Positions 53,041 through 60,922 of a stretch of DNA of 64,000 nucleotides are shown one piece after another. The notes beneath the pieces are model-generated. The model worked only from the letters and a program-made list of their open reading frames with translations, made no database searches and had not been told where the DNA came from. Numbering within the stretch: the stretch's first letter is position 1; each line of letters opens with the position of its first letter. Made by a program: the position numbers and the translations under genes. Source of the DNA: Pseudomonas sp. DTU12.3 (GTDB lineage Bacteria; Pseudomonadota; Gammaproteobacteria; Pseudomonadales; Pseudomonadaceae); NCBI RefSeq assembly GCF_004124275.1, contig NZ_CP027218.1, positions 1,677,501-1,741,500 of the forward strand. Direction: 5' to 3'.

Positions 53041-55242
53041 TCAGACCGTAAACGACTTCCCGGTATGGTTATTCAGCGAAATAACCTTGGTCTTGCCAAT
53101 CCGGTGACGATAAATCTCGCGCAGGTACTTGATCGACTTCTTCACACAATCGCGCGACAGGCGAATGTCATTGATCGAGACAAACTTCTCTTTGTCGTTG
53201 ATCAGCTCGCGGTACTTCTTCTCGTACATCGGCTTGATCGCGTACCAGTTGGTATCAAGGATCTTCGCCGGGTTTTCGAATTCGTTGAGCAGCTCATCGA
53301 TACGGTCTTCGTCGAATTCTTCGTTGATGATGAAGTCGAGAATCGAGTTGTCCAAGGTCTCGTCGAAACGGTACGGGTTCTTCGCAAAACAACGCTTGAT
53401 GAACGCCACGATCAGCGTCAGGAAGTCGTCCGACAGGCACGGGCTCTTCGCGATCAAAGTGGTCAGCGAGAGGTTGGCCGAGGCGCCGATCACCAGTGCG
53501 TAACGCTTGAGCGTGGTGTTGGGGAACAGGCTGTTGAGGTGGGTCTTCAACCGGTTCAAATCCATGTACGACAGCTTGTAGTCTTTCGGCAGCGAGACGA
53601 TCGAAACCACCGACGAGCAGTTCTTGAAGAAGTGCAGGTCGTGCAAAGCGGCGGCGTCGTAGCCGGAATTCTTGTACTGCTCAAGCGAGGCGCGATAGCG
53701 CTTGGACTCAATCGGCAGCAGGCTGATGCCTTCGATCGCCTGGGTGACCTTGTTGAAGTGCGGCAGGTCGATCGAGCGGAAGAACAGGTCATCGATGTTC
53801 AGGCGCTGCGGCTCTTTGTCGAACACCTTGAATTTGTCGCTGCTCGGCGGCGGGGTTTCCGGTACCACCGATTCGGCGTAGGCAATCGCCACCGGGCCGG
53901 CCAGACTCATGAACAGGTCGTTGGCGTCGAGGCGAATGGTTTCGCCGATGTCGATGCCGGCGCGACGGAAGTAGTTCTGGTCGTAGTCAGTCGTAACTGC
54001 CTGCGCCGTCAGAATGTTGAAGATCTGCTGCGAGATGTACTGGTTGGCGTGCTTTTCCATCGCATTGACATCAATGTTCTGGATGTTGCCGTCATCGCTC
54101 TCTTCGGCGTAACGCATGATGTCGTTGGAGATCAGCATCATCGCGTTCCATGGGCGGATACGCCCCATGACGCTGGCTTCGCTGCTGTCTTCGTTGGCGA
54201 AGTTGTAGGAGAAATCCCATTCTTCCGAGAGGTATTTACACAGCAGGCGACCGGCGTTGATGTGCAGCGCCTCGGACATTTCGCTGCGATGATCGGAAAT
54301 GTTCGGCAGCACGCAAATGCCGCTGGTGAAGATCGGCTCGAACACGAACGAATGACCACTCTTGCCGTCGTGCTCGTCCATCGGCTTGGTGTCGAACGTC
54401 TTGTTCATGTACGAGTGCTGCTGGGCCAGGCCGAATTCCGAGGCCATGCCGGATCCGGTACCGCCGCCGGCACTGAAGATCGAGAAGTAAAGGCGCGATT
54501 GGTTGGCCTTGATGCCGCAGCTGTCGATCAGGTACGAGTGGATCATTTTCCAGTCTGGGCTGGAGAAGCGCTGGGTGTCCTTGTTGAGGATGATCTTCGC
54601 CAGGTACTGGCCGAGGATTGGCGCGTTACCGGCGCCACCGGCGTGGACTTCGGACAAGTCCATGATCTTCATTTTGCTGTAGTCGCGCAGGAAGCCGCTT
54701 TTCTCGCCCTTGCGCGAAAAACGGATGCGCCCGGCAATGTCCTTGTCGAGGTCGCCAAGCATCACCAGCGGTTCGACCAGGAACACCGGTTTGCTCGCCT
54801 TGCTGTTGCCGATGCGCAGGTTGTTCTTGATCCACTGCGCCGGGCTGTAGCCCTTGTCGGCGGAGCGCCGGTCACTGGCCGGGCGATCTTCGTTGTTGAA
54901 TTCGTTGAGGTAGAACTTGCGCGCGTTGTACACCAGCTCAGCGACGTCGAGGGCGATGTTGGAGCCGCAGCGACCGAGGCCGATCAGGCACACCGAAGGG
55001 AATTCCTGATCGTTGTGCTGTTCGTTGTCGCCTTCCAGGTGCGGCGGGCGCGGGAACACCAGATCACGCAGGCCATCGAGATTGTCGAGGATGCGGTCGG
55101 TATTGGTTTCGGTGAAGTACAGGTATTGCTGGGTCGACAGCGGGCGCGACGGGACCAATGGCTTCGACGCAGAAGGGCTGTTGGCGGCAGGGCTCAACGT
55201 CAGATCGGATACCGCAGTGGCGGGATTGTTTTTAGAAGTCAT
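53041..55242 (-). CDS. FtsZ/tubulin-superfamily protein (tubulin-like, orphan)
   Basis: A 733-residue protein. The Rossmann start SVCLIGLGRCGSNIALDVAE (about 83-102) and the nucleotide loop FSAGGGTGSGMASEFG (about 257-272) match the tubulin/FtsZ GTPase signature GGGTG(T/S)G. HAGGAGNAPILGQYLAK near 200 resembles another nucleotide loop. It is about twice FtsZ length, with a 60-residue low-complexity N-terminus and a long C-terminal half without recognisable domains. It fits the Tubulin_2/FtsZ-like group proposed for membrane remodelling. The start at 55242 (MTSKNNPATA) is chosen. No partner gene is adjacent; upstream lies a divergent dehydrogenase. Confidence 0.82.
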   Translation of the reverse strand: MTSKNNPATAVSDLTLSPAANSPSASKPLVPSRPLSTQQYLYFTETNTDRILDNLDGLRDLVFPRPPHLEGDNEQHNDQEFPSVCLIGLGRCGSNIALDVAELVYNARKFYLNEFNNEDRPASDRRSADKGYSPAQWIKNNLRIGNSKASKPVFLVEPLVMLGDLDKDIAGRIRFSRKGEKSGFLRDYSKMKIMDLSEVHAGGAGNAPILGQYLAKIILNKDTQRFSSPDWKMIHSYLIDSCGIKANQSRLYFSIFSAGGGTGSGMASEFGLAQQHSYMNKTFDTKPMDEHDGKSGHSFVFEPIFTSGICVLPNISDHRSEMSEALHINAGRLLCKYLSEEWDFSYNFANEDSSEASVMGRIRPWNAMMLISNDIMRYAEESDDGNIQNIDVNAMEKHANQYISQQIFNILTAQAVTTDYDQNYFRRAGIDIGETIRLDANDLFMSLAGPVAIAYAESVVPETPPPSSDKFKVFDKEPQRLNIDDLFFRSIDLPHFNKVTQAIEGISLLPIESKRYRASLEQYKNSGYDAAALHDLHFFKNCSSVVSIVSLPKDYKLSYMDLNRLKTHLNSLFPNTTLKRYALVIGASANLSLTTLIAKSPCLSDDFLTLIVAFIKRCFAKNPYRFDETLDNSILDFIINEEFDEDRIDELLNEFENPAKILDTNWYAIKPMYEKKYRELINDKEKFVSINDIRLSRDCVKKSIKYLREIYRHRIGKTKVISLNNHTGKSFTV

Positions 55243-55438
55243 TGTGCGCCATATACCTGGACTGGGTTGGCTCGCAGGCCAAGTGCCTGCGAACCTCACG
55301 GAATAAGATCTCGCGTCTTTTTTGCGCGTATTTGGCCCGAGCGTCAGGGACTTGGCCTGATTGTCGCTGGGGGGAATCCTTTCCTGATCGTTGTTGAATC
55401 GGCCATTATTCGGCGATCTTTAATCGAAAAGAGGCAAA

Positions 55439-56335
55439 ATGATGTCAACGCTACCTTCGTTGGGGTTCGCCGGAATCGGTCTGATGGGGCTGCCCATGTG
55501 CCGGCGTCTGTTGGCGGCGGGTTATCCGCTGACCGTGTGGAATCGCAACCCGGCCAAGTGCGCGCCGCTGGTCGAGGCCGGTGCCCGGCAGGTGGCGAAC
55601 CCCGCCGACTTGTGCGAACACGCGGACATCGTGATGTTGTGCCTGGCCGATACGGCGGTGGTGCGTGAGGTGGTGTTTGGCGCCGGCGGTATCGCCGAAG
55701 GTGCGAAAAGCGCCCAGTTGCTGGTGGACTTTTCCAGCCTCGAACCGACCGCCACGCGCGAGATGGCGGCGGAGCTGGCCGAGAAAAGCGGCATGGCCTG
55801 GCTGGACTCACCCGTGTCCGGCGGGGTGGTTGGCGCCGAGGCGGGCAGTCTGGCAATCATGGTCGGCGGCGCGGCGGCGGACCTTGAGCGCGTGCGCCCG
55901 GTGCTGCTCAATCTTGGTCAGCGCGTCACGCACATGGGCGGCATCGGCGCCGGGCAGGTGACCAAGGCCTGCAATCAGATGATCGTCGCCTGCAATGCGT
56001 TGGTGATCGCTGAAGTGGTCGCGCTGGCCGAACAGGCCGGGGTCGATGCAAGCCTGATCGCCGAAGCGCTGGCCGGTGGTTTTGCCGATTCGAAACCGTT
56101 GCAGATTCTCGCCCCGCAAATGGCCGAAAGCCGTTTCGAACCGATCAAATGGCACGTGCGCACGCTGCTCAAGGATCTCGACACGGCGGTGAAATTCTCC
56201 CGTGAACAAGGCTCGGCAACGCCGATCAGCGGATTGGCCGCACAACTGATGCGCCTGCATGGGGCGCAGGGCTTTTTGGCAAAGGATCCAGCGACACTGG
56301 TGCAAATGTACCGCGCGCCAGACTCAACGGATTGA
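55439..56335 (+). CDS. Beta-hydroxyacid dehydrogenase (3-hydroxyisobutyrate dehydrogenase-like)
   Basis: A 298-residue NAD(P)-dependent enzyme. The cofactor motif is GFAGIGLMGLPM (about 9-20). The substrate loop DSPVSGGVVGAEAGSLAIMV (about 122-141) and the catalytic Lys in GAGQVTKACNQM (about 175) are family hallmarks. Close relatives act on 3-hydroxyisobutyrate, tartronate semialdehyde or glyoxylate. The final 110 bases overlap the opposite-strand MHYT gene. A second ATG at 55442 would remove one residue. Confidence 0.92.
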   Translation: MMSTLPSLGFAGIGLMGLPMCRRLLAAGYPLTVWNRNPAKCAPLVEAGARQVANPADLCEHADIVMLCLADTAVVREVVFGAGGIAEGAKSAQLLVDFSSLEPTATREMAAELAEKSGMAWLDSPVSGGVVGAEAGSLAIMVGGAAADLERVRPVLLNLGQRVTHMGGIGAGQVTKACNQMIVACNALVIAEVVALAEQAGVDASLIAEALAGGFADSKPLQILAPQMAESRFEPIKWHVRTLLKDLDTAVKFSREQGSATPISGLAAQLMRLHGAQGFLAKDPATLVQMYRAPDSTD

Positions 56336-58508
56336 CCGCATGGGAGTGCTTGCGCTGATTGATTTCCTCCAGCACCGGGCGCAGCTCGTCCAGCGGCACC
56401 GGGCGGCTGAGCAGGTAGCCTTGAATGAAATCGCAACCCGAGCGCTCGAGAAACTCGTATTGCTCCAGGCTTTCCACGCCTTCGGTAACCACCTGCAGAT
56501 GCAGGGTGTGCGCCATGACGATGATTGCCTGGACGATCTCCATGTCCGCCGTGGCATTGGGAATGTCGATGATGAACGAACGGTCGATTTTCAGCGTGTT
56601 GAGCGGCAGACGCTTGAGGTACGCCAGCGACGAATAACCGGTGCCAAAGTCGTCGATTGACAGTGATACACCGAGGGCGCGGATCTGCCGCAACAGCACT
56701 AGCGTGTTGGCAATATTGCCCATCAAGGCATTTTCGGTGACTTCCAGTTCCAGCCGCTCCGGTGCCACGCCGGCAGTGCGCAGCGCGCTTTCGATCTCGA
56801 TGGCCAGCTCTTCGCGGGCGAGATTGAGGGGCGAGCAGTTCCAGGCGATTTTCAATTCATCGCAGCCATGGCGCGACAGTTCGCCGAGGTCCTTGCAGGC
56901 GCGGCGCAGCACCCAATTGTCCAGTTCGGCGATCAGACCGTTGTTTTCGGCGATGCTGATAAAGCGGTCCGGCGTCAGCAAACCATGCAACGGATGCTGC
57001 CAGCGAATCAGCGCTTCGAGCTTGGTCACCCGGCCGGTTTTCAGTTCGAAGATCGGCTGGTAGTAGAGCATCAGGCCGTTTTCTTCGCGCAGGGCATGAC
57101 GCAGTTCCTCCTCGAGTTGCAGTTCCAGGGTGGCGCGGTTTTTCAGGTTGCAATTGAAAAAGTGCAGGCCGTTGCGCCCGGCACCTTTTGATTGATACAG
57201 CGCCAGGTCGGCGTGCTTGAGCAGTTCTTCGCAGGTGGTGCCGTCTTCGGGAAACAGGCTGATGCCGATACTGGTGGTCATGACCATGCGCCGTCCGGCC
57301 AACTCGATCGGTTCTTTCATCTTCAGCATGATGCGCTGCGCCATGTTGCGGGCTTCTTCGCGGTCATGCAGGCCGATCAGAATGCAGAACTCGTCACCGC
57401 CAAAACGCGCGACCACGTCCTCATGGCTGCGCACCGAACCTTTGATGTGGTTGGCGATGACTTTCAGCAACTCGTCACCGGCGTCATGGCCCAAGCTGTC
57501 ATTGATCCGTTTGAAGTGGTCGATGTCGAGGAACATCACCGCGAGCATGCCGCCTTCACTGGCTTTCTGGCTGAGTTTTTCGGCGAAAATCTGATTGAAG
57601 CCGCGACGGTTGATCAGGTTGGTCAGGGCGTCGTAATTGGCCACTTGCTGTAACGACATGCGCGCCTGATCGAGCTGGCTGAGCAGGGCGTTGACCCGGC
57701 GCAGGTCGTGCTCCTTGTTTTGCAGTTTCTTGTCGGCCAGGGCGGCGCTGATCGCACTGCCAAGGATCAACAGCGTGATCAGCGCCACCGTCAGGCCGAG
57801 TTGCAAATGACTGCTCTCTACCGCCAGGACCGGCACGCTGCCCTCGGGCAACACCAGGCGCAACGCGGCCATGCCGGTGAAATGCATGCTGATGATGCCG
57901 GCACCGAGAATCAGCGCGGCGCTGTACTTGAGCATCTGATGGCCGAGGCCGCTGCCTTCACGCAAGTAACCGGCCACCCACAACGCGGCGAAACTGGCGC
58001 CGATGGCAATCACCACCGACAGGCAGAACAGCAGCGGTTGGTAATAGGCGGTAGCGGCCGATTGCATCGCTGCCATGCCGACATAATGCATGCCGGCAAT
58101 GCCGAGGCCGATGACGATCGCGGTTTTCAGGTACTGGATCAGACTCGGCTGCGGCTCGCTCAACGTGTGCATCGCCAGCCAGGAGGCGAGCAGGGCGATC
58201 AGCAGGGAGAACAGGGTAATGGCGAGGTCGTACTGGATTTCGATTGGCGCCTGGAAGGCCAGCATGCCGATGAAATGCATGGCCCAGATGCCACCGGCCA
58301 GGCAGGTTGCACCGATCCAGCGCCACAATCGTTGCGAGCGGGGATCTTCGGCATGGCCCACCCTCTCCGCCATGTCGAGGGTGGCAAAACTCGCCGCGCA
58401 GGCGACCAGATAAGCCACCAGCACCAGCAAGGGATTATGGGTGCAATCGAGAATGACCTGCCCGCTCTCCGGCAGCTCGGTAACAAACTGCAAACCAAGC
58501 CACTCCAT
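56226..58508 (-). CDS. MHYT-GGDEF-EAL cyclic di-GMP regulator (MucR-like)
   Basis: A 760-residue inner-membrane protein. The MHYT sensor (about 25-250) has seven helices and three MHYT-type units: AMHFIGM, GMHYVGM and SMHFTGM, thought to bind copper or sense oxygen or NO. A GGDEF domain (about 280-445) has intact ARFGGDEF. The EAL domain (about 465-715) has KLEALIRW, DDFGTGYSSL and VVTEGVES, so both cyclase and phosphodiesterase activity are possible. MucR of P. aeruginosa, which feeds alginate synthesis, has this layout. The last 36 codons lie antisense to the dehydrogenase gene. Confidence 0.92.
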   Translation of the reverse strand: MEWLGLQFVTELPESGQVILDCTHNPLLVLVAYLVACAASFATLDMAERVGHAEDPRSQRLWRWIGATCLAGGIWAMHFIGMLAFQAPIEIQYDLAITLFSLLIALLASWLAMHTLSEPQPSLIQYLKTAIVIGLGIAGMHYVGMAAMQSAATAYYQPLLFCLSVVIAIGASFAALWVAGYLREGSGLGHQMLKYSAALILGAGIISMHFTGMAALRLVLPEGSVPVLAVESSHLQLGLTVALITLLILGSAISAALADKKLQNKEHDLRRVNALLSQLDQARMSLQQVANYDALTNLINRRGFNQIFAEKLSQKASEGGMLAVMFLDIDHFKRINDSLGHDAGDELLKVIANHIKGSVRSHEDVVARFGGDEFCILIGLHDREEARNMAQRIMLKMKEPIELAGRRMVMTTSIGISLFPEDGTTCEELLKHADLALYQSKGAGRNGLHFFNCNLKNRATLELQLEEELRHALREENGLMLYYQPIFELKTGRVTKLEALIRWQHPLHGLLTPDRFISIAENNGLIAELDNWVLRRACKDLGELSRHGCDELKIAWNCSPLNLAREELAIEIESALRTAGVAPERLELEVTENALMGNIANTLVLLRQIRALGVSLSIDDFGTGYSSLAYLKRLPLNTLKIDRSFIIDIPNATADMEIVQAIIVMAHTLHLQVVTEGVESLEQYEFLERSGCDFIQGYLLSRPVPLDELRPVLEEINQRKHSHAVNPLSLARGTFAPVSLDPLPKSPAPHAGASVVRPIR

Positions 58509-58657
58509 AGCATGCCCCGTCTCTGAAGTCGTCCTGACTGCGTGGTGAACGCAGGCGAATGACTGGAGTATAGAGGCGGTTTTCAGGGAGCAAGCGGTAG
58601 TGGCACATTGGCGCTAATGATTTCGTCATTAGCGTCATAGCGATTGGCGCTAAAGGC

Positions 58658-59026
58658 TTAAGCGATCTGTTCGAATGGGATTTGCGCCCAGTCCGGTTGC
58701 AGCGGCGGCAAGCCGAAGCGTGCACGGGCCTTGTCGCAATCGACATTCTGTTCGCCGTTTTCCCAAGACGATTCGAACTCGCGGCAAGGGCTGGAACGCA
58801 GTTCATAAATCGAGCACTTCACCTCGCTGCCGACTTCTCCGACCAATGCCGTACAGCGTGGCGATTTGCAGTCGGTACCGTTCATCGCCACCCGGCTCGG
58901 GCTGATCTGGGTGACCAGTTCATCGGGCACCGTGCCGCCGGAGGACGCGCATTCACCCCAGAAAAAAGACACACGAAAATGGGAACAACAGGCACCGCAA
59001 TTCAGACACGGACTGACTTCGGACAT
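58658..59026 (-). CDS. YkgJ-family cysteine cluster protein
   Basis: A 122-residue protein with CLNCGACC near the N-terminus (about 7-14) and further Cys at CKSPRC, KCSIY, SSPCREF and VDCDKAR. The pattern is that of YkgJ/Fe-S or zinc cluster proteins (UPF0153). SP(C)REFES is the typical C-terminal mark. It stands alone with a 148-base gap to the MHYT gene. Its role is not known. Confidence 0.92.
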   Translation of the reverse strand: MSEVSPCLNCGACCSHFRVSFFWGECASSGGTVPDELVTQISPSRVAMNGTDCKSPRCTALVGEVGSEVKCSIYELRSSPCREFESSWENGEQNVDCDKARARFGLPPLQPDWAQIPFEQIA

Positions 59027-59326
59027 TGGGAGGGCATCAAAGGGATTGATCGGCGAATCCGGACGGATCCGGCGGCTATTCTAGGCTTCGCCACGGACTT
59101 GGGAAGGGGGGCGCGAAACTATTTTTTTGTGCCAGGATTTTGCTGCAAAAGCCCCGGTTTTCGGGGGATTGCAGACTTATCAAGGGCTTACGTTTCGTTA
59201 CAGTGGCATGGCCCGATATCAGGCAGACGAATGATCACAGACAGCTTCCGACGGGCTGACTAGATTGCAGGTTCCGGGCTCGGATGCGTTGGCAGTGAAG
59301 CCCTATAACAATAAAGAGACGGACCC

Positions 59327-60676
59327 ATGCAGAACTCGACCCAAGCGGCGAATGCCTGGCGCATTCTGTTCCTGCTGTTCCTCGCCAACCTGTTCAACTT
59401 CTTCGACCGCACCATCCCGGCCATCATCATCGAACCGATCCGCATGGAGTGGCACCTCAGCGATTTTCAACTGGGGATTGTCGGTACGGCATTCACCATT
59501 GTCTACGCGATCGCCGGCCTGCCTTTGGGGCGCATGGCCGACACCGGCTCGCGGCGCAAACTGATGGGCTGGGGCCTGGCGACGTGGAGTGCGCTGACGG
59601 CGGTCAACGGGCTGGTCGGCAGTTTCTGGAGCTTCTTGATCGTGCGCATGGGCATCGGCATCGGTGAAGCCAGTTACGCGCCGGCGGCCAACTCGCTGAT
59701 CGGCGATTTGTTCCCGGCGCACCGTCGGGCGCGGGCGATGGGCATTTTCATGCTCGGTCTGCCGCTGGGTCTGTTGCTGGCGTTCTTTACCATCGGTGCG
59801 ATGGTCAAGGCGTTCGACAGCTGGCGCGCGCCGTTCTTTATTGCGGCGGTGCCGGGGCTGATCCTCGCGATCTTCATGTTCTTCATTAAAGAGCCGAAGC
59901 GCGGCGCGGCGGAATCCGTGCAGGTTTCGCAAGAAAGAGTCGACAAGCCAATCCGGCGGATTCTCGCGGTACCGACCTTTCTCTGGCTGGTGCTGGCCGG
60001 GTTGTGCTTCAACTTCGCGACTTATGCCTGCAACTCATTTCTGGTGCCGATGCTGCAGCGCTATTTCCTCATGCCATTGCAGGAAGCGGCGGTGGCCACC
60101 GGGATGATCGTCGGCGTCACCGGGTTGGTCGGTTTGACGCTGGGCGGCTGGATTGCCGACAAGATTCACCAGCGCGTGGCCAACGGGCGACTGCTGTTCG
60201 CGGCGTTCAGCCTGATCATCTCGACGCTGTGCACGGCGTGGGCGCTGCATGCCGGGCGTATCGAGATTGGTGTGTTTGTCGCGGTGTTCAGTGTCGGTTG
60301 GCTGTTTGCCTACAACTTCTACACCTGTGTTTACACGGCGATTCAGGACGTGGTCGAACCGCGTTTGCGGGCGACGGCGATGGCGCTGTTCTTTGCCGGG
60401 TTGTATTTGCTCGGTGGTGGTTTGGGGCCGGTGGTGGTCGGTGGTTTGTCCGATCACTTCGCGCATACGGCGATGCTCTCGGCGGGCGCAGAGCAGATGA
60501 CCGAAGCGTTCAAGGCGGTCGGGCTGCATGATGCGATGTACCTGATTCCGGTGGCGCTGTTTTTGACCATGGTTTTTCTGTTTATGGCAGCGCGGTGTTT
60601 TGTGCGCGATGCGCAGCGGATGAAGGAGGGGCTGGTGGCGGTGGTTGAGCCAGAGGTTGTGGCGGCGACTGCTTAA
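59327..60676 (+). CDS. MFS transporter, spinster-like
   Basis: A 449-residue inner-membrane protein with 12 helices. The MFS loop motif GRMADTGSRRKLMG lies near 66-79, and RMGIGIGEASYAPAANSLIG is motif B/C typical of the spinster/lipid transporter group. A central loop (about 185-200) is charged. No operon partner. The region 59027-59326 upstream is free of genes; ACGGACCC precedes the ATG without a strong site. The substrate is unknown. Confidence 0.9.
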   Translation: MQNSTQAANAWRILFLLFLANLFNFFDRTIPAIIIEPIRMEWHLSDFQLGIVGTAFTIVYAIAGLPLGRMADTGSRRKLMGWGLATWSALTAVNGLVGSFWSFLIVRMGIGIGEASYAPAANSLIGDLFPAHRRARAMGIFMLGLPLGLLLAFFTIGAMVKAFDSWRAPFFIAAVPGLILAIFMFFIKEPKRGAAESVQVSQERVDKPIRRILAVPTFLWLVLAGLCFNFATYACNSFLVPMLQRYFLMPLQEAAVATGMIVGVTGLVGLTLGGWIADKIHQRVANGRLLFAAFSLIISTLCTAWALHAGRIEIGVFVAVFSVGWLFAYNFYTCVYTAIQDVVEPRLRATAMALFFAGLYLLGGGLGPVVVGGLSDHFAHTAMLSAGAEQMTEAFKAVGLHDAMYLIPVALFLTMVFLFMAARCFVRDAQRMKEGLVAVVEPEVVAATA

Positions 60677-60755
60677 GATCAAAAGATCGCAGCCTTCGGC
60701 AGCTCCTACATGGGAATGCGGTTTCCTGTAGGAGCTGCCGAAGGCTGCGATCTTT
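60677..60755. repeat. REP inverted pair, GCCGAAGGC variant
   Basis: Arms AAAGATCGCAGCCTTCGGCA and its complement are separated by about 25 bases. It starts directly after the stop of the MFS gene. Confidence 0.95.
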
Positions 60756-60759
60756 GCTT

Positions 60760-60871
60760 GATCGTTCCCACGCTCTGCGTGGGAATGCAGCCCGGTACGC
60801 TCTGCGTCCCTTTCCAGAGCTGGAACGCGGAGCGTCCCTTGAGGCATTCCCACGCGGAGCGTGGGAATGAT
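60760..60871. repeat. Palindromic repeat block (GCGTGGGAATG class)
   Basis: Outer pair ATCGTTCCCACGCTCTGCGT and CACGCGGAGCGTGGGAATGA brackets an inner TACGCTCTGCGTCCC / GGAACGCGGAGCGTCCC pair. It resembles the short palindrome at 52968-52996. Confidence 0.82.
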
Positions 60872-60872
60872 C

Positions 60873-60903
60873 GGCCCGCATCGCTGCGGGCCTTGTTGTT
60901 TTT
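60873..60903 (+). terminator. Rho-independent terminator
   Basis: GGCCCGCA and TGCGGGCC pair around TCGC, followed by TTGTTGTTTTT. It lies after the repeats that follow the MFS gene and also close to the rapA stop (60923) on the other strand. Confidence 0.8.
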
Positions 60904-60922
60904 GGCGGTGGAGCGGGGCGGT

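Noticed and set aside
53065..55668. 867-codon plus-strand frame opposite the tubulin-like gene
   Set aside because: Mirror of the real gene; it has no ribosome binding site and runs through the start region of the dehydrogenase gene.
59142..59168. CCCCGGTTTTCGGGG hairpin upstream of the MFS gene as a terminator
   Set aside because: No gene ends just before it on the matching strand and it has no clear T-run.
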